In this document: in pieces, positions 22,401 to 34,293 of the stretch
Position numbering within the stretch: the first letter of the stretch is position 1
Layout: each line of letters begins with the position of its first letter
Source: Coprinellus micaceus
Taxonomy: Eukaryota; Basidiomycota; Agaricomycetes; Agaricales; Psathyrellaceae
DNA length: 64,000 nucleotides
Assembly (NCBI GenBank): GCA_951394405.1
Contig: OX596339.1
Span: 3,162,001 to 3,226,000 of the forward strand
Direction: 5' to 3'
Notes under the pieces: generated by a model
Database searches by the model: none
What the model was told of the DNA's origin: nothing
Seen by the model: the letters and a program-made list of their open reading frames with translations, nothing else
Program-made: the position numbers and the translations under genes

Positions 22401-25400
22401 CTACCGCTCCTTTTCCAGCTCCTTCTTCACAATGACAACTTGCTGGTGGTAGCGACGTAGCGTTGGATGCAGGGTTGGTGTGAGTCCAAGTCGTATCAGG
22501 GCTTCAGGATTATGTGTACTCTTGATCGAACCTCCAATCCTCATTCGTGTAATCTTGACAGTCTGGGCGCCCTCGGGGGCGAGAGGGACGGAAAAAGGGG
22601 TGGCCTTGACCTGGGATAGTGTTGCACGATTCAACCGCTTGTCGAACTCCGCGACTAGTGACTGGCGATGGCTGAACGCTTCGCGGAGCATTCGTATGAG
22701 GTGAGGTCTGTCGTCACTTTTAAGATCTGAGAATTCCGGTGTATCTTCAGCCTGTGCGGCGTCAAATGCCTGGACAAAGTAGATGGCCTGCTTCACAAGG
22801 ACTTCTTCAAAGTAAGCGATCGGATCAACGAGTGGCTTGGATCCTGGAAGGCTTAGCTTGAGGAAATTGCGGTTGTTGATGAACGTCATAGTTTGAAGAG
22901 CGGCGCCACGGGCGTATGCCAGCATGACACAGTCGTGTTCTGAGGCACTGGTATAGTCTATGTGCGAGGGGTAGAAGCGCGGGTCGAGGGCGGGGCCGAG
23001 GGCGGCCATGACATGTAGCATGACGAAATTATGCCAATCCGAAAACCGCTCAAGGGAGTATCCCAAGTCTAGGAAGGTCATACCGCCGGGCGTGCAGACG
23101 AGCTGGTGGTAATGATGCACCACCTGCAACTGGAGAAGCTCCTGGGATCGATAATGCTGAGTGTTTGTGATCGTTTTCTCCAGGAGGAACGAAAGCATCT
23201 TAGACGTCGCGGTATGGGCCATAGTCGTCGAACAATAGAAGTGTCCGCCACTACAGATGGCGCTGGCGATAGTGACAACGAAATGAACGCAGAGGGAATT
23301 GAAGAGACTATGAAAAGGAGAAAGTTTTTCAGTGGGTCCGGAATGTTAAACTACCATGGAGTAGACTCACAGCGTGTCGCCGGGGCGGAGGAGGACGGCC
23401 TCAATTCGCCATCGTTCTCCGTTGGCTTGATCCTGCCGCCACTTTCGGAAGAACTGAGATAGGTCGCCAAAGAAAGCCAGGGGTTTCTTTTTTGAACCGG
23501 GAGGAGGGATCGCAACCGCCCACAATTTCAATCCTGCAACCACTCGCACGTACGTACAGAGTCCAGCGGGGTCGACGTGCCATCCGTGATAGGCGTCCTT
23601 GGTCGCGACGAGCGACCATGCGTGGTCGTGGATAGGGAAGACGAAGCCGTCGAATGGGAGAGGACAATCCTTAGTTTCGCGATAGGCTTGGACGTCGGCA
23701 AAGAGAGGGTGATCTTCGATCGCACCATCCCTTTTAATGTCCAGCACGTTGAGAATCTTCCCCGTATCCCCTTCCCCGTGCTCCTTGAACACCTGCGCTA
23801 ATGAACCTTCAACTTCACGAGCCGCCGGGTCATCCTCATCTTCCTCCCTGGAAAAATCGTGGATGGAGACGAGCTTGTGAATGGGGAGAACTTTGTTCAA
23901 CTGTCGCTCATCGAACTTGGGCGTTGGCGGCGGGGGCGTGTTCCGAACGACAAGATATTTGTTGGCGAAGGTTTCACGGAGTTCTTGAGGGTCCATGGCG
24001 TCCTCTTCTTGGGGTGAAAGGCGTTTGAAAACAGAAGCGTCGGGGCGCCCAACATGCCTAGGTTTGCCACCGACGTAGAACGACTCGATTGCCTTGAATA
24101 GTTCCTCAAACAGGGCCATATCCTCAAGCTAGAAGGACTAATTAGGAAAATACTGTTCGTCAACTTTGAAGATATACGCACGGGTACTGCGGGATAGTAG
24201 TCCTCGGTAATCCCATCAATATCCCACAGAACAAATGGCTTCTCACTTCGAACGCGTCGCAGGTGTTCCGGGGGAGGCGGACCATTTTCGGAGGAGGAAA
24301 AGGGGATGCCATTCGCGGTAACCTTCTTGGGGTGCTGACCATCGCCGGGGATATTAAGGTCCTGGAATACGTCGTCCAGTTGTTCGGCGGATAAAAGCTC
24401 GACTTCAACTGAGGCAGACTTTGGGTCCTCCTTCCCGTTACCGGCTTTGCTCGAACCCTCTGCGCTGCTATCTTCCTTACGCTTACGCTTCTTTTTGTTC
24501 TTCCCGCTTTTGGGTTTGGGGTCTTTCTTTGGCTTGGGGTCATCTTTCTTCGGTTTGGGGATGTCTTTCTTCGGTTTGGGATCGGGGCCTGGAGGCACTA
24601 CGTTATCATCAGCGGCAGATGAAGGGCCTTTTGGAGAAGGCGGTCTGGGAGAAGGTGGTGGAGTTGACAGCCTGCTGGAACTCCGAGACATTGTGCGGGA
24701 GGGCGATGGGGAGGGATGTCGGGAGGGCGATGGGGAGGGATGTTGGGAGGGCGACGGGGAGGGATGTCCGGAGGGCGATGGGGAGGGATGTTGGGAGGGC
24801 GATGGGGAGGGATGTTGGGAGGGCGATGGGGAGGGATGTTGGGAGGGCGATGGGGAGGGAGGGCGAGAGGGGTCCCGGCCGTGCACCGAATTGGAGGGCG
24901 AAGTTTGTGGAGCGAGCGATTCGGAGCGATGAGGGGGAGCCGGTGTGTTCGAGGAGGCAGACTGGGAATCCGAATGAGGCGTGAAAACAAGGGGAGATAT
25001 TTGATCGTGAAAGGCAGGTGGTGGCTCGGGTGTGTGGTCGTGAGGTGCGTCCCGTTGAACCTGGCAACCCAGCGCTGTCCACGTTGGATGATCTAGGTGA
25101 TCTAGCGTTCTCCATGACGCATTTGGCGACGTTTGACGGCTCTGGGGAGGCGCTGAAGGCTCCGGGGTTGGATAGGCTGTCGCCGGTCCAGGGGGGCTTG
25201 GAAGTGTGAAGGCCGGCGGAGTCACTGCTGGATTTACAGAGGGACCGTTGTGTGCTAAGTTCTAAGACGGCAAAGGGCATCTAGGTGAGTTGTACGAAAA
25301 TGGTGAAATAAATGAAGATACACACATCTCCTGAATGACGCTCAGGTGAACCTGTCCGCCTTCGTTTAGTTGGGCGACTAGCCTCCTCTACGTCGGCGGA

Positions 25401-26742
25401 ATTGCCCTCGTTTAGGCCTGTTGAGGGGCCCGAATCGAATGTGAGGAAGCGAACTGGAGAGGGTTGAGACGGCGGAAGGAACCAATGGGGAATAGCTCCG
25501 GTTACATCCTTTAGTTCACGCTCGATAGTTTGGACGCTCCTCAACAGCGAGCGGGAACAGCACCCTCCGGAGAAAGCAATCTCAAATATGGAGAGGAAGA
25601 GGGCGCACTCCACCTCGACCATCTTTTGGGGTTTATCGCTCCCTAAGCACCGGGTGGTCTAGGGAAAAACATCAGCGTTCGAGCCACGGCCACAGGGGGC
25701 AGCCCAAGTATACCTGCAAGATCGACTCCCGTGTCCATGTCTTCCTAGTCATATCAAATTTCTGGAGAAGAAGAATTGGGGAAGTAATAAAGGCTGTTTC
25801 GAAGCAGAGTTCGATCCCTTTAACAGAGGTGGGGTTTGAAATAGATTGGAGCTGCTGCTTCTCCTCCCCGGTCAAGGGTACACGCCTGTAGGCTGGTCAA
25901 AAAAGTTCGCGCTGGACACCAAAACAAACCCTTACGCGTCGCTGGATGATGTCCGCTCGCACCAGTCGTGGTAGAACTTCTGCGTATTTACGATAGTGAA
26001 CGGCTCCTATAATATTAGGTGAGGATAAGATCAGAAGGGGCGCGACTCGGGAGGCATACCCCAATACTGGTCGGGTCGCAGAGGGAAACGAGGTAAGTTG
26101 CACACGAATAGATGTTGGAGAATATCCTCCAAATAGTCGCGTTTCTGCTTGACCGTATCATTTTCCTCAACAAGTCGACGGAGTAGCCAGTTGAGGGCGA
26201 AGGATTCGAAGAGCTCTCCAATTCTACGGTTGCGCTGCTTCCAGACTTCATTAGCATGCTGAACGATTGCGCAACTTTGGCCCAGTCGTCGACCACGTGG
26301 GGGCCTCTGTTTTGGGGATAGTTTGAACGCTGGGTTGTTGTCGGGGCTGGAGGGAGAGACCGAGTCGTGTGTAGGTAGGCATCCAAGACACGGTAAGCTG
26401 TGACGACCAAAGCCATTGCTTCGTGATCGATTTGACGAGGAGCAAAGGTGCCTGAGGTTGTTCCAGCCATCACTTCCACGCCAGTAACCTTGTAGATGCA
26501 GCACGCCAATTGGAATAGACCATCTCGTCCTGTTGGAATAGCGCGTTCCAGTGCATCGAGCCGCTTCGCCAGCGTCTAAGAAAGAATGATTCAGCACGGC
26601 GAAGGAAGAGATATCGCGGACAACCATATACAATCATCCAAGAAGGTGGCTTACCTGAAGAGGGTGTGATGAGGGGATTAGGAAAGCGAGAGGCTCGATG
26701 GAAGTCGGCAAGCAAGTCGCAAATCCATACCCAGAGAGCCAT
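22401..26742 (-). CDS. JmjC-domain protein with low-complexity Ser-Pro-rich middle
   Basis: A long multi-exon gene starting near 26742 (MALWVWICDLLADFH). Exons continue through 26.6-25.9 kb, 25.88-25.73 kb (ending RESILQ), 25.67-25.33 kb (SIFEIAFSG, then a basic PTKRRRTG patch) and 25261-24.18 kb. That last exon holds a Ser-Pro-His repeat and a Lys-rich, probably nuclear-localising stretch, and ends VLWDIDGITEDYYPAVP. The catalytic part follows: the HxD iron ligands in YHGWHVDPAGLCTYVRVVAG and the third histidine in LCVHFVVTIASAICSGGHF, after a GDTL exon end at about 23367. The rest to 22401 is helical. JmjC enzymes are Fe(II)/2-oxoglutarate oxygenases, often histone demethylases; the substrate of this mushroom-type group is unknown. 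One junction near 25.89-25.94 kb did not join in frame by eye, so a frameshift or unusual intron is possible there. Confidence 0.8.
24696..24864. repeat. 24-bp coding minisatellite, about 6-7 copies
   Basis: The unit GGGAGGGCGATGGGGAGGGA (first 20 of 24 bases) repeats with few changes. Read on the minus strand it gives the octapeptide SQHPSPSP inside the JmjC gene. Most units differ only at the ATGTTGG/ATGTCCG positions. Copy number should vary between strains. Confidence 0.9.
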
Positions 26743-28080
26743 CCGCGCGAGATTGTGAGGGTTGTCATTCCCGATACGGGATGAGTCGAAGGCGACGCGT
26801 GTTTAATGTTGTAGGAATTATTGTTGGCCGGACTCGGAGAGACACCTTGGGGGACGCCAATAAATATGTTGTTGTAAGTGACAAGGAGCGAACTCAGTTA
26901 GGCTGGAGGCGGTGAATTGATGTGCTGAGTAAGGGCGCTCGTCCGCGCTTGCGCTGAGTCAGCGGGCTATTGCCGGCGCGGCCCGGGAGTTGGATACAAG
27001 CCTACCAACCTCACTGGCTCCCAGGCCATTACCACAATGGACTCCTCGGAGCCTCCGAGCTAGGTCAGGATCCGAAGGTCACTAGAGGTTTTCGATGTTC
27101 GAAGCCCGCTGGTAGCCACAAGAGCCTAGAAATTCAAGTTCAGGCTCTCTCAACCCAACACTTCCGCTCAAGAACTTGGCAACGAAGTCGACATTTGGGA
27201 CTTCGAAACCTCTAGCGCTCCTCCAATATCCTACCTTGTTGAACTTGGGCATCGTCAGCGCAAAATTGGACTTGTCCCTGTCAGGCTGCCGTCGCCAGAC
27301 CATTCAACCCGATCCGAACTTCAAGCCCTGCTAAGGCATTCGATATTCGAAATCCTTCAGTGGCGGACTGAGGCTTGTTGTCTTAGGCGCCCAGAACTCC
27401 GATCGTCATTTCCTCCCTTCAATTTACTACCTTAGGCAGCCAAAATGAACTCCGCGTTCGCTCCCATACCCAACGGCCATTATCCGCCTTCGCCTGTTTC
27501 CAGAGGATATTACCCTGAGCTTGCTTTGCCGGGCTGTTTGACCCCCTGCCCCGGGTTGCGCCACAGCGGAGCAGCTCCTACTCAGCCCGCCAGCTGCTCG
27601 ACGCCTTCAAGTTCGCTGACTGCGCTATCGCGGTTTCAACCACAAAAGCAACACAGGCAGCGCTCCTCCTTCCACATCAAGTAACGCAATCTAGACAGGG
27701 AGTGGGGGCTTCCTCCATTCCCCCACCCTATATCACGCCCCCAACGCACACCCCAACTCTCAACCAACGATTTACGAGCCCCAAATCAACGCGATAGCAC
27801 CACCAGGGCCCCCGGGGCCCGGATTCGAGCCAAGAACGTCACCCCTTCGCCCTCAGTACCCCAGGCACCTTGGCTCAAGGTCGGACAGTGCCCCAGAGAA
27901 TAAACATCAAATAGCCATATAGCAGGTACAAATATACAATGGGTACCTATGGCTCGGATCCTATGTTACATGCGTATTAATAAATAATGATTACAGCCCA
28001 AAAGTCGAAACAATCCATGCACAAGTCGCGATGTAGTCAACACTCTTACAGGCGATCCAGGCCCGACGTGGAGGAAGGCA
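26743..28080. other. Intergenic stretch with imperfect inverted repeat
   Basis: No gene recognised. CTAGAGGTTT at about 27083 recurs inverted as AAACCTCTAG near 27196, each next to TTCGAAG or CTTCGAA. A similar GATATTCGAAATCC stretch lies near 27.34 kb. This may be the remains of a small non-autonomous element. Confidence 0.4.
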
Positions 28081-29160
28081 TTAAAGACGCTGGGACATCA
28101 CCGATCCAGCGTGTGTCGCCACGACGGCGACCAGATCTGGGAGATCGCCCACGAGAACGGTCCGACGGCGCGCATTACTCACCACAAGGTCCCCGACGTT
28201 GAGGGCCAGAGAGGCGGTGTCGCCAGACTGATCGTTGGCCACAAAGACGAGGGGGATGGGGTTCGCTCCCTGGAGGCTGAAGCTCCTCTCCTGAGGCTCC
28301 CGGTGGACCTGATGACGTAGCCGATCCGTCCACACCTCCCCAGACGCTAGCACCTGGTGATACTCGCCGTGTTGCTGGTGGGGTGCAGAGGACGAGGGTG
28401 GAGGGCGTGCGCTAAGACCAGCAGACGACAAGATCGTTTGGGACGGGGGAGGGTGCTGGATTTTTGGAGAGGGTGAAGCGCCGGAGGGACTCCCCCGTGC
28501 CCATTTCGACGTGGCCGGGGAGCGGGCGCGAGATGACGATGAAGAAGAGGGCGTGGGGGTACCAAACGCGACGGCGAGATCGACTTCTCCGGCCGGGGCT
28601 GGGGGGCTAGGCCGCCCCCTCCTTGAAGAGGAGCCCGACCCGGAATTTGAGGTACCACGTAGGGAGCTTACGATCCCTGTAACAGGTGCGAGCAACCCTC
28701 TGACGAAACGCCTCCTTCCAGTCATTCGGCTGGCGCCTGTTGGTCCCGGCTCAAGAGCCACACTGTCTACCTGGTTCGGGTCGGTGAGCGAGTATACGAG
28801 GCCCATCATATCTGGACCATCGCTCGTGGGGCCAAGGGAAGCCCCTGGAGATCCCTGGAGAGCGGCCCTCTCTTCCGAGACGTTGACGGCGCCACCCTCG
28901 TCCTCCTCCTCCACTGGGCTGAGTATGGGCGGGTCCCTCATTATGCTTTCGTAATCAGGAGGTAAGGAGAGCCTGATGCTTGGAGGTCGCGGGGCCCTGT
29001 TCAGCTCCCAGGCTGGCGCGGAAGACAGCCAGCGTTGGGCGGACATCCCGTTCAAGCGAAGGGCATCTTCACAACTGGACACCCAGGTTGGAAGGCTTTC
29101 TGCAAACCATCTTAGGGTCAAGTCCGGCCCCCTTTTCTGGGATGCTTCGGGCGACTCCAC
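28081..29160 (-). CDS. Unknown Ser/Pro-rich protein, possibly partial
   Basis: An open frame of about 360 codons with no introns seen. The frame stays open upstream to about 29.24 kb without an ATG; the first in-frame ATG is at codon 39 from 29160, so an upstream exon or a shorter protein is possible. Residues 1-60 hold a tryptophan-rich segment (LRWFAESLPTWVSSC, RWLSSAPAW). The middle is Ser/Pro/Arg-rich and disordered-looking. The last 60 residues (VGDLVVSNARRRTVLVGDL and LVAVVATHAGSV) look folded, perhaps beta-rich. I do not recognise the family. Confidence 0.4.
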   Translation of the reverse strand: MESPEASQKRGPDLTLRWFAESLPTWVSSCEDALRLNGMSAQRWLSSAPAWELNRAPRPPSIRLSLPPDYESIMRDPPILSPVEEEDEGGAVNVSEERAALQGSPGASLGPTSDGPDMMGLVYSLTDPNQVDSVALEPGPTGASRMTGRRRFVRGLLAPVTGIVSSLRGTSNSGSGSSSRRGRPSPPAPAGEVDLAVAFGTPTPSSSSSSRARSPATSKWARGSPSGASPSPKIQHPPPSQTILSSAGLSARPPPSSSAPHQQHGEYHQVLASGEVWTDRLRHQVHREPQERSFSLQGANPIPLVFVANDQSGDTASLALNVGDLVVSNARRRTVLVGDLPDLVAVVATHAGSVMSQRL

Positions 29161-32100
29161 TACGGGGTCGTAAACCCCATAATATATCTCTCGGCTAGAA
29201 TAGGTGCCAATATCAGCGCCGATTACAAAAACACAGTACTATGGCAAGTCCTCACGCTATTTGGATAATTCTAGCCGGATCGCCCGTTTGGACAACCTCC
29301 ACAATCGCCCGGTAGGCCACCCCGTCTAGCGTGGCGATAGCGACCAACCACTGCTCAAGCTCCCATAACTGCCTTTGGAAAAGGGCGGTGGCCCCTGGGT
29401 CTCCATTCTATGAGCCGATAAGATTAGCAAGAACGCCAGTTTCGATGATCGTAATTAACTCGTACCCCACCCCGCCTCGCAATTGCCCAGTTTTCATTGA
29501 CGTCTCCCATGGCAGCTTGGATGGCCGCTCGTAATTGGACTGTTCTGAAGACCTCGGCGCGTGCATTGCTTCTCACTGCTTGCCTAAGGCGGAGGTGGGG
29601 TTCGAGAGATGAAGGCGAGGGCGCGGATGCGAATGCGGGCATGGCTTGAGCGAAATTGAGGCTTTCAGTTGGCTAGGGTTCGGCGAGGTTGTGACTCCAG
29701 TGACGTGTGTTGGCACAGGCCTTTTAACACACCGAGTGTTAGCACGCGCCCTTGAACGAACTGAATTCCGCTCCCAGTCAATTCACAGCTCCCTGGGCCC
29801 GCCAACGGACGGTGATCTGGAATCGGCGCCGGAGATCGAGGGTAACATCGCAATTGGAAGCCCCAAAAGGCATCCGACGAGCAGTTCAGGGTCGCCTCGC
29901 AATGTTTCGGGGCAAGGGAACGGCGTTTACACGTCAGATTTAAATTGCATTGGACAATTTCGGGAAGGAATATTCGCGTTGGAAGGCGCCACGCCCTCGC
30001 CTACCGCCTCGTTGCGTTTCCCTGAGGTTGGTTCATGTCCCGGACTTTGGTACGGCACTACATATGAATGTAAGACGGCATCAGTTAGACGAGTATACAC
30101 GTAAAACGGGATGTTGCGCCACGCCGTTGAATTGCTTAGATTGACAGCCCAAATGGGCGCTTCTCCATTCTCCATTCACATGACGGTCTCCGAGAGACCC
30201 GTCGGCTAGAGAGTTTAGAATAAAGAATGTTCTATCTATCGAGATGGGCCCGCATATACTCCCATCGTTCGATCCGAGGAGCCGCTCTCTGGGCCCTGCT
30301 ACCTAGGTAACGTCTCACCAAGGGCAGTGAAGGGGTTTAATCCCTGCCCAGAATCATTACAGCATGTAACACTGCTCGTTGGGGTTTTGGCGCCAGAGAT
30401 CGGAGGGTCAGCTTAGAATTCTATGAACTGTTCTTCACTCAACCTAAAACCAGGTGGCTAGCGAGAGAGCGGTGCGCGACTTGGGTTCCATTACACATGC
30501 CCTTAGAGTCTGGGCGCCTATTTTACGAGAAGTTCCAATATCAATCGCTGCACTCTAATACGAGACAATGCGCGACCGTAAGGGGGGCAATACATAGTTT
30601 GGAAGGCAAATGAAGCCGTAGCGTACACAGAGCGTGGTATACTACTATACAATTCCTCGCTGAATGCACTGCGTCAACATGAGTACGGGCGCTTATCCTG
30701 AAGGATCTCGGCTATCTCCGAGTTTCCTGGACGGGCATGGTGGGCTGTGTAAGGAAGCGCCACTCCTTGCTACTCGCTACATCGAGTGATTACCGCTTCT
30801 TCTTCTGGAACATTAAGGCCTCCCGGATAGAAGTTTCGAATCGATCGCGAGTGAACGTGCGCCTAATGGGAATCGTGGCCCCGTTTCATTCGAATCTTTA
30901 TTAATTCGGCAAGGGCAAGGTCCTCCAACGCTCTTGATAGCCTAGTTCCGAAACCCGTTACTCGTTGGTCGCTTGGGCTCAGGGCACTGAATTGTTGATA
31001 ACTGATCACCGAAGTACTCGGATATGAATGGTGGACCGAAAACCCGGACCGCCTGAGAATCGCCGTGCCATATATAGCTTTTAGGTCGGCAGCAGCGCGA
31101 CGCGGTACTTTTCCCTGTCTCCCGCTTGGTTAAGTCGTACATAGTAGGGCTTCGTCATGGCTACTAGGCGGAGCGCAATGGGCAATAGGGGGAATCGTCT
31201 GCGAGGGTAGCTGCGAGCCCGTTGCGCCTGGCATGGCTACCACTTGAACCCTCCTTAAGCCCTCCTCAGAGGTTTTGGCTTATTCCTCGCCGCCAGCATG
31301 ATGAGGCCCGTCTGAGGGCTGGGGTGATGCCTATCGAAATCGCGAGCAGGGATCATGTCTACGACAGGCCTTGGTAATCGGGATTAACTGAATCCAACCT
31401 CTTGCGTCAGGGTTAAGACTGGGGTCTACTGAATCCAATCTCTTGTGTTAGGATTAAAACCGACATCCACTGAATCCTGGCCTTGGTCCGGAGTCGGCGC
31501 GGCTTACTGTATCTTTTTGCGGCATGTGCCACGTGCCCTGCTATTTTCCCTCAGAACAGTCTCAGTCTCGGCGCAACATAGCCCCGGGTTGTGAGGGGCC
31601 ATTTACATACCTTGGTGCTACATGCCACTCTGGACGGCAGCTCGTCGCCCAGCGTAATGGCAAGAACGCGGGTTCGTAGGCGATGTACCGATGCAAGGCG
31701 TTGCCCTGACCTCCTTTGCAACGCTCCATATCTCTCGCTGCCGACCTCGTCGGAGTGAGGAGCTGTGTGATGCGTGTGTTGCTCGGTTGATCTCACAGCC
31801 GTCTTAGAAACGAGAGGCCAAAAACGCCAAAAACACAACAGCTGAGATATAACTCGGGCTCAGGGTGGAAGCCTTGTCCCACGTACGATCTCCCCCGACC
31901 CCAGCAACGGGATGCTCAGCTCCAAATGTGGGCACCGTCCGCGTTTGGCCGCCCCACCTGGTTCCAAACTAAAGAAATATTGAATGCTGGATTATCCGTG
32001 TTTTCGGCCTATCATTTCCAAGATAAGTAGCTGTACGAAAGCCAGCATAGCACATTCAGGGGACAGCTTTGCTCAGGTGGTGGCGACCTGAGGTGGAAAC

Positions 32101-32444
32101 TCGGTCACAAGTGGCTGGGTTGGGTATCTCGGCGAGCCAACTGGATCGGTGGTGAGGTGGGATCTCAATGGGCTGCAGACAACCGGGTATCACTGAAGTT
32201 GGAAGGAGGCCTTATGATTAAAATGGAGGGCAGTTTCTGTATCACCCCCAGAGTTGAATCAAAAAATTCCAGACAAGGACCACTGTGGTCATACAATACT
32301 CAGCACTTCACAATACACATTCCAGAACCAGGTACAGAACATTCCAACCCACAGGCGCCGGATGGCTAAGTGACTTGTGACTGTGACATTATCACGCTGG
32401 CAATGTGATGTGAATCACTTTATCTACCACCTGATTAGTGAGCA
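29161..32444. other. 3.3-kb stretch without a recognised gene
   Basis: Only short open frames occur and none is convincing. It contains the 41-bp tandem repeat at 31.4 kb. Base composition is mixed, consistent with old, decayed sequence. Confidence 0.5.
31387..31480. repeat. 41-bp tandem repeat, about 2.3 diverged copies
   Basis: ACTGAATCC starts at 31387, 31428 and 31469, each 41 bp apart. The first two units share CTGAATCCAA.CTCTTG.GT and a GG.TTAA. block. There is no coding role. Confidence 0.75.
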
Positions 32445-33408
32445 ATGCCCCACATATGCATTGCTGGCGTTCTCGCTGGACACGTAACCGAGTACTTCAC
32501 CTCTCTGTTTAATTTATTCTTTAACGCCCAGGCCACCAAGTTACATCCTCTGGCATGGCGCACGAACCTGCTTATATGCAAGATCCTATCTTCCAGGGGT
32601 ATAGGGAAAAAGCAGGGTGAGTCCTCGTGGAACCCGTGCGATATGCGAGCCAATGATCCCTTTTTCGTACCAGGTTTAACGTCCAACACAAAGGCCTCGT
32701 TTTGCAGGGATCGTACCCATTCTCACCACGCACTTCTCAAGAAGATGTTGTAGGGTTTCAAGACGTGCATGGCTTCCTTCAAGACGATCCTGTGGAGTTT
32801 CAGAGGGCTCAGTGCCCGCCTCTGTCATTTCAGAGCGGCCAGTGCTCGCCTCTGGAATTTCAGAGCGGCCAGTGCTCGCCTCTGTCATCTCAGAGCGGCC
32901 AGTGCTCGCCTCTGGAATTTCAGAGCGCTCAGTGCTCGCCTCTGGAAGCTCAGAGCTTAGATGGCTCTGAAGAAGACCTGGTGGAATTTCAGACCGCGCA
33001 TCGCACCCCTCAAGAAGATCTCGCAGAATTCCAGAGGGTGGCGGGGGTCTTATGCGTCTACCTCCTGGCGATGCGAAATTGGCAAAGGGCAGCCCCTGAG
33101 CGAGCCGACGCTGCTCTGGACAAGCTTTGCCGAGCCGAGGGCTTCGTTTACAGGCTCCTGGATGAACTCCACACCCTGTCACCCTCCTCCCGGTCCCTTG
33201 TGGTCTTTTTTGTGAAAGACATGTTTCACACGGGTGAGGAACCACCCCACCTATTGATCTGGCCTTTTCCCTTACTCCTTCCACAGACATGATCCGACGC
33301 CTGCACGAGGCAGGCAGAGGTCAACGACTGGGCCCCGGCCCCTACCCTTCATCTTCCGACGCCCCCGCTCAGCTCGCTTGTGGTTCTGGCCCACCCTCCC
33401 CATTCTGA
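32445..33408 (+). CDS. Unknown protein with decapeptide repeats and a helical domain
   Basis: Candidate exons 32445-32666, 32708-33233 and 33287-33408 join in frame to 289 residues. The second intron (GTGAGG-CAG, 53 nt) is well supported. The first (GTACCA-CAG, 41 nt) is weak, so the N-terminus is uncertain. The central exon encodes five Q-S-G-Q-C-S-P-L-x-F decapeptides, bordered on both sides by EDLVEFQ/QDDPVEFQ-like units. It then has a helical stretch (CVYLLAMRNWQRAAPERA and RLLDELHTL) leading to VVFFVKDMFHT. The opposite strand is open too, but that follows from the repeat. The exon-3 tail begins DMIRRLHEAG. No family recognised. Confidence 0.45.
32801..32950. repeat. 30-bp coding minisatellite, five copies
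   Basis: Five tandem 30-bp units of the type CAGAGCGGCCAGTGCTCGCC plus ten bases. Ends alternate between GGAATTT and GTCATTT/GTCATCT, which suggests that expansion involved two-unit steps. The unit keeps frame on both strands. Confidence 0.92.
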
Positions 33409-34293
33409 CGCAACCTCCCCGCGATAATGTATGTTGCAACCCACGATAATCCAATCCTCTCAATCCGTTCTGGCTCGGCGTATTATCTATTGTGTACCTT
33501 CCCGTTTATGTATTCTCCTGGACTCTACTCGCGGTGAACAAACTCAGCAGGCTGGTCCATTATTATAATTGTAGTCTCCCACGTATCGATCCCTCCTATG
33601 GAAAGCGCCTTGTTTCCCCAGAACTCCGCCCCAGCGTGGAAATTATCGTCCATGACGACATTGACAAGGCACCCTCGCTTCGTTCCGGGTTATATATCGT
33701 GCTTGGAAAGACAGTGGGAGTCAAATGAGAGGGAGGCGGGTAATGCAAGTAAGTGTGAGAGAGAACAGCCCAAGCGACCACGCAAGCAGAGGGAGGCACC
33801 ATGGAGGTAGTGTGCGGGTTTGATATATAGTAAAATTGATATATAGGAAACAGTCAATACGCACATTGGGGTTCAGGGTCCAAGCAAACAGATGCAAACG
33901 AATTCCGCTTGATATAATTGTAATAAGATACGGATCCACCGAGTGCGTGGTAGCCTTGCAAGGTCAACTGGCACTTATCACCACAGTCAAACCGCCAACA
34001 CTGCGCCACCTTGCGAGGGCCTCGCCAAGCCAGAAAGGGATACACGCAATGAGTAGTAGTGTTGCGGGTTTTTCCCCACGCTCCCAATGCTTTCCTTTCC
34101 ACCTTCCGTCATCTACTAGCTGCTATCCAACTCGAGCCCACGCCAAGCGCGCAACTCCACAAATCGTCTTCAAGGTCCTACTTAAACTTCGCCTTATATC
34201 CAGCCCGTCTCATACTTAGATCACGGTCAGCTTCTGACCAATGTCTTTTTTACCCGAAAGCTGATGTCCACTCGAAGCGTCTGGCTCTCATAA
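33409..34293. other. Intergenic stretch, 5' flank of the forkhead gene
   Basis: No gene recognised. Short frames occur on both strands. The forkhead ATG at 34294 is immediately preceded by an in-frame TAA. Confidence 0.5.

Noticed and set aside
24696..24864. Regular 24-bp array as a possible CRISPR
   Set aside because: Units are contiguous with no unique spacers, lie in frame in a coding exon, and the genome is eukaryotic.
24421..25096. Long plus-strand open frames over the 24-bp array
   Set aside because: Opposite-strand shadows of the minisatellite; the minus-strand frame connects to the JmjC exons.
29161..32444. LTR retrotransposon remains
   Set aside because: No long direct repeats, reverse transcriptase or integrase motifs were seen.
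32676..33290. Minus-strand 204-codon frame over the 30-bp array
   Set aside because: The repeat unit is open on both strands; only the plus strand has a well-placed 3' intron and a plausible helical domain.
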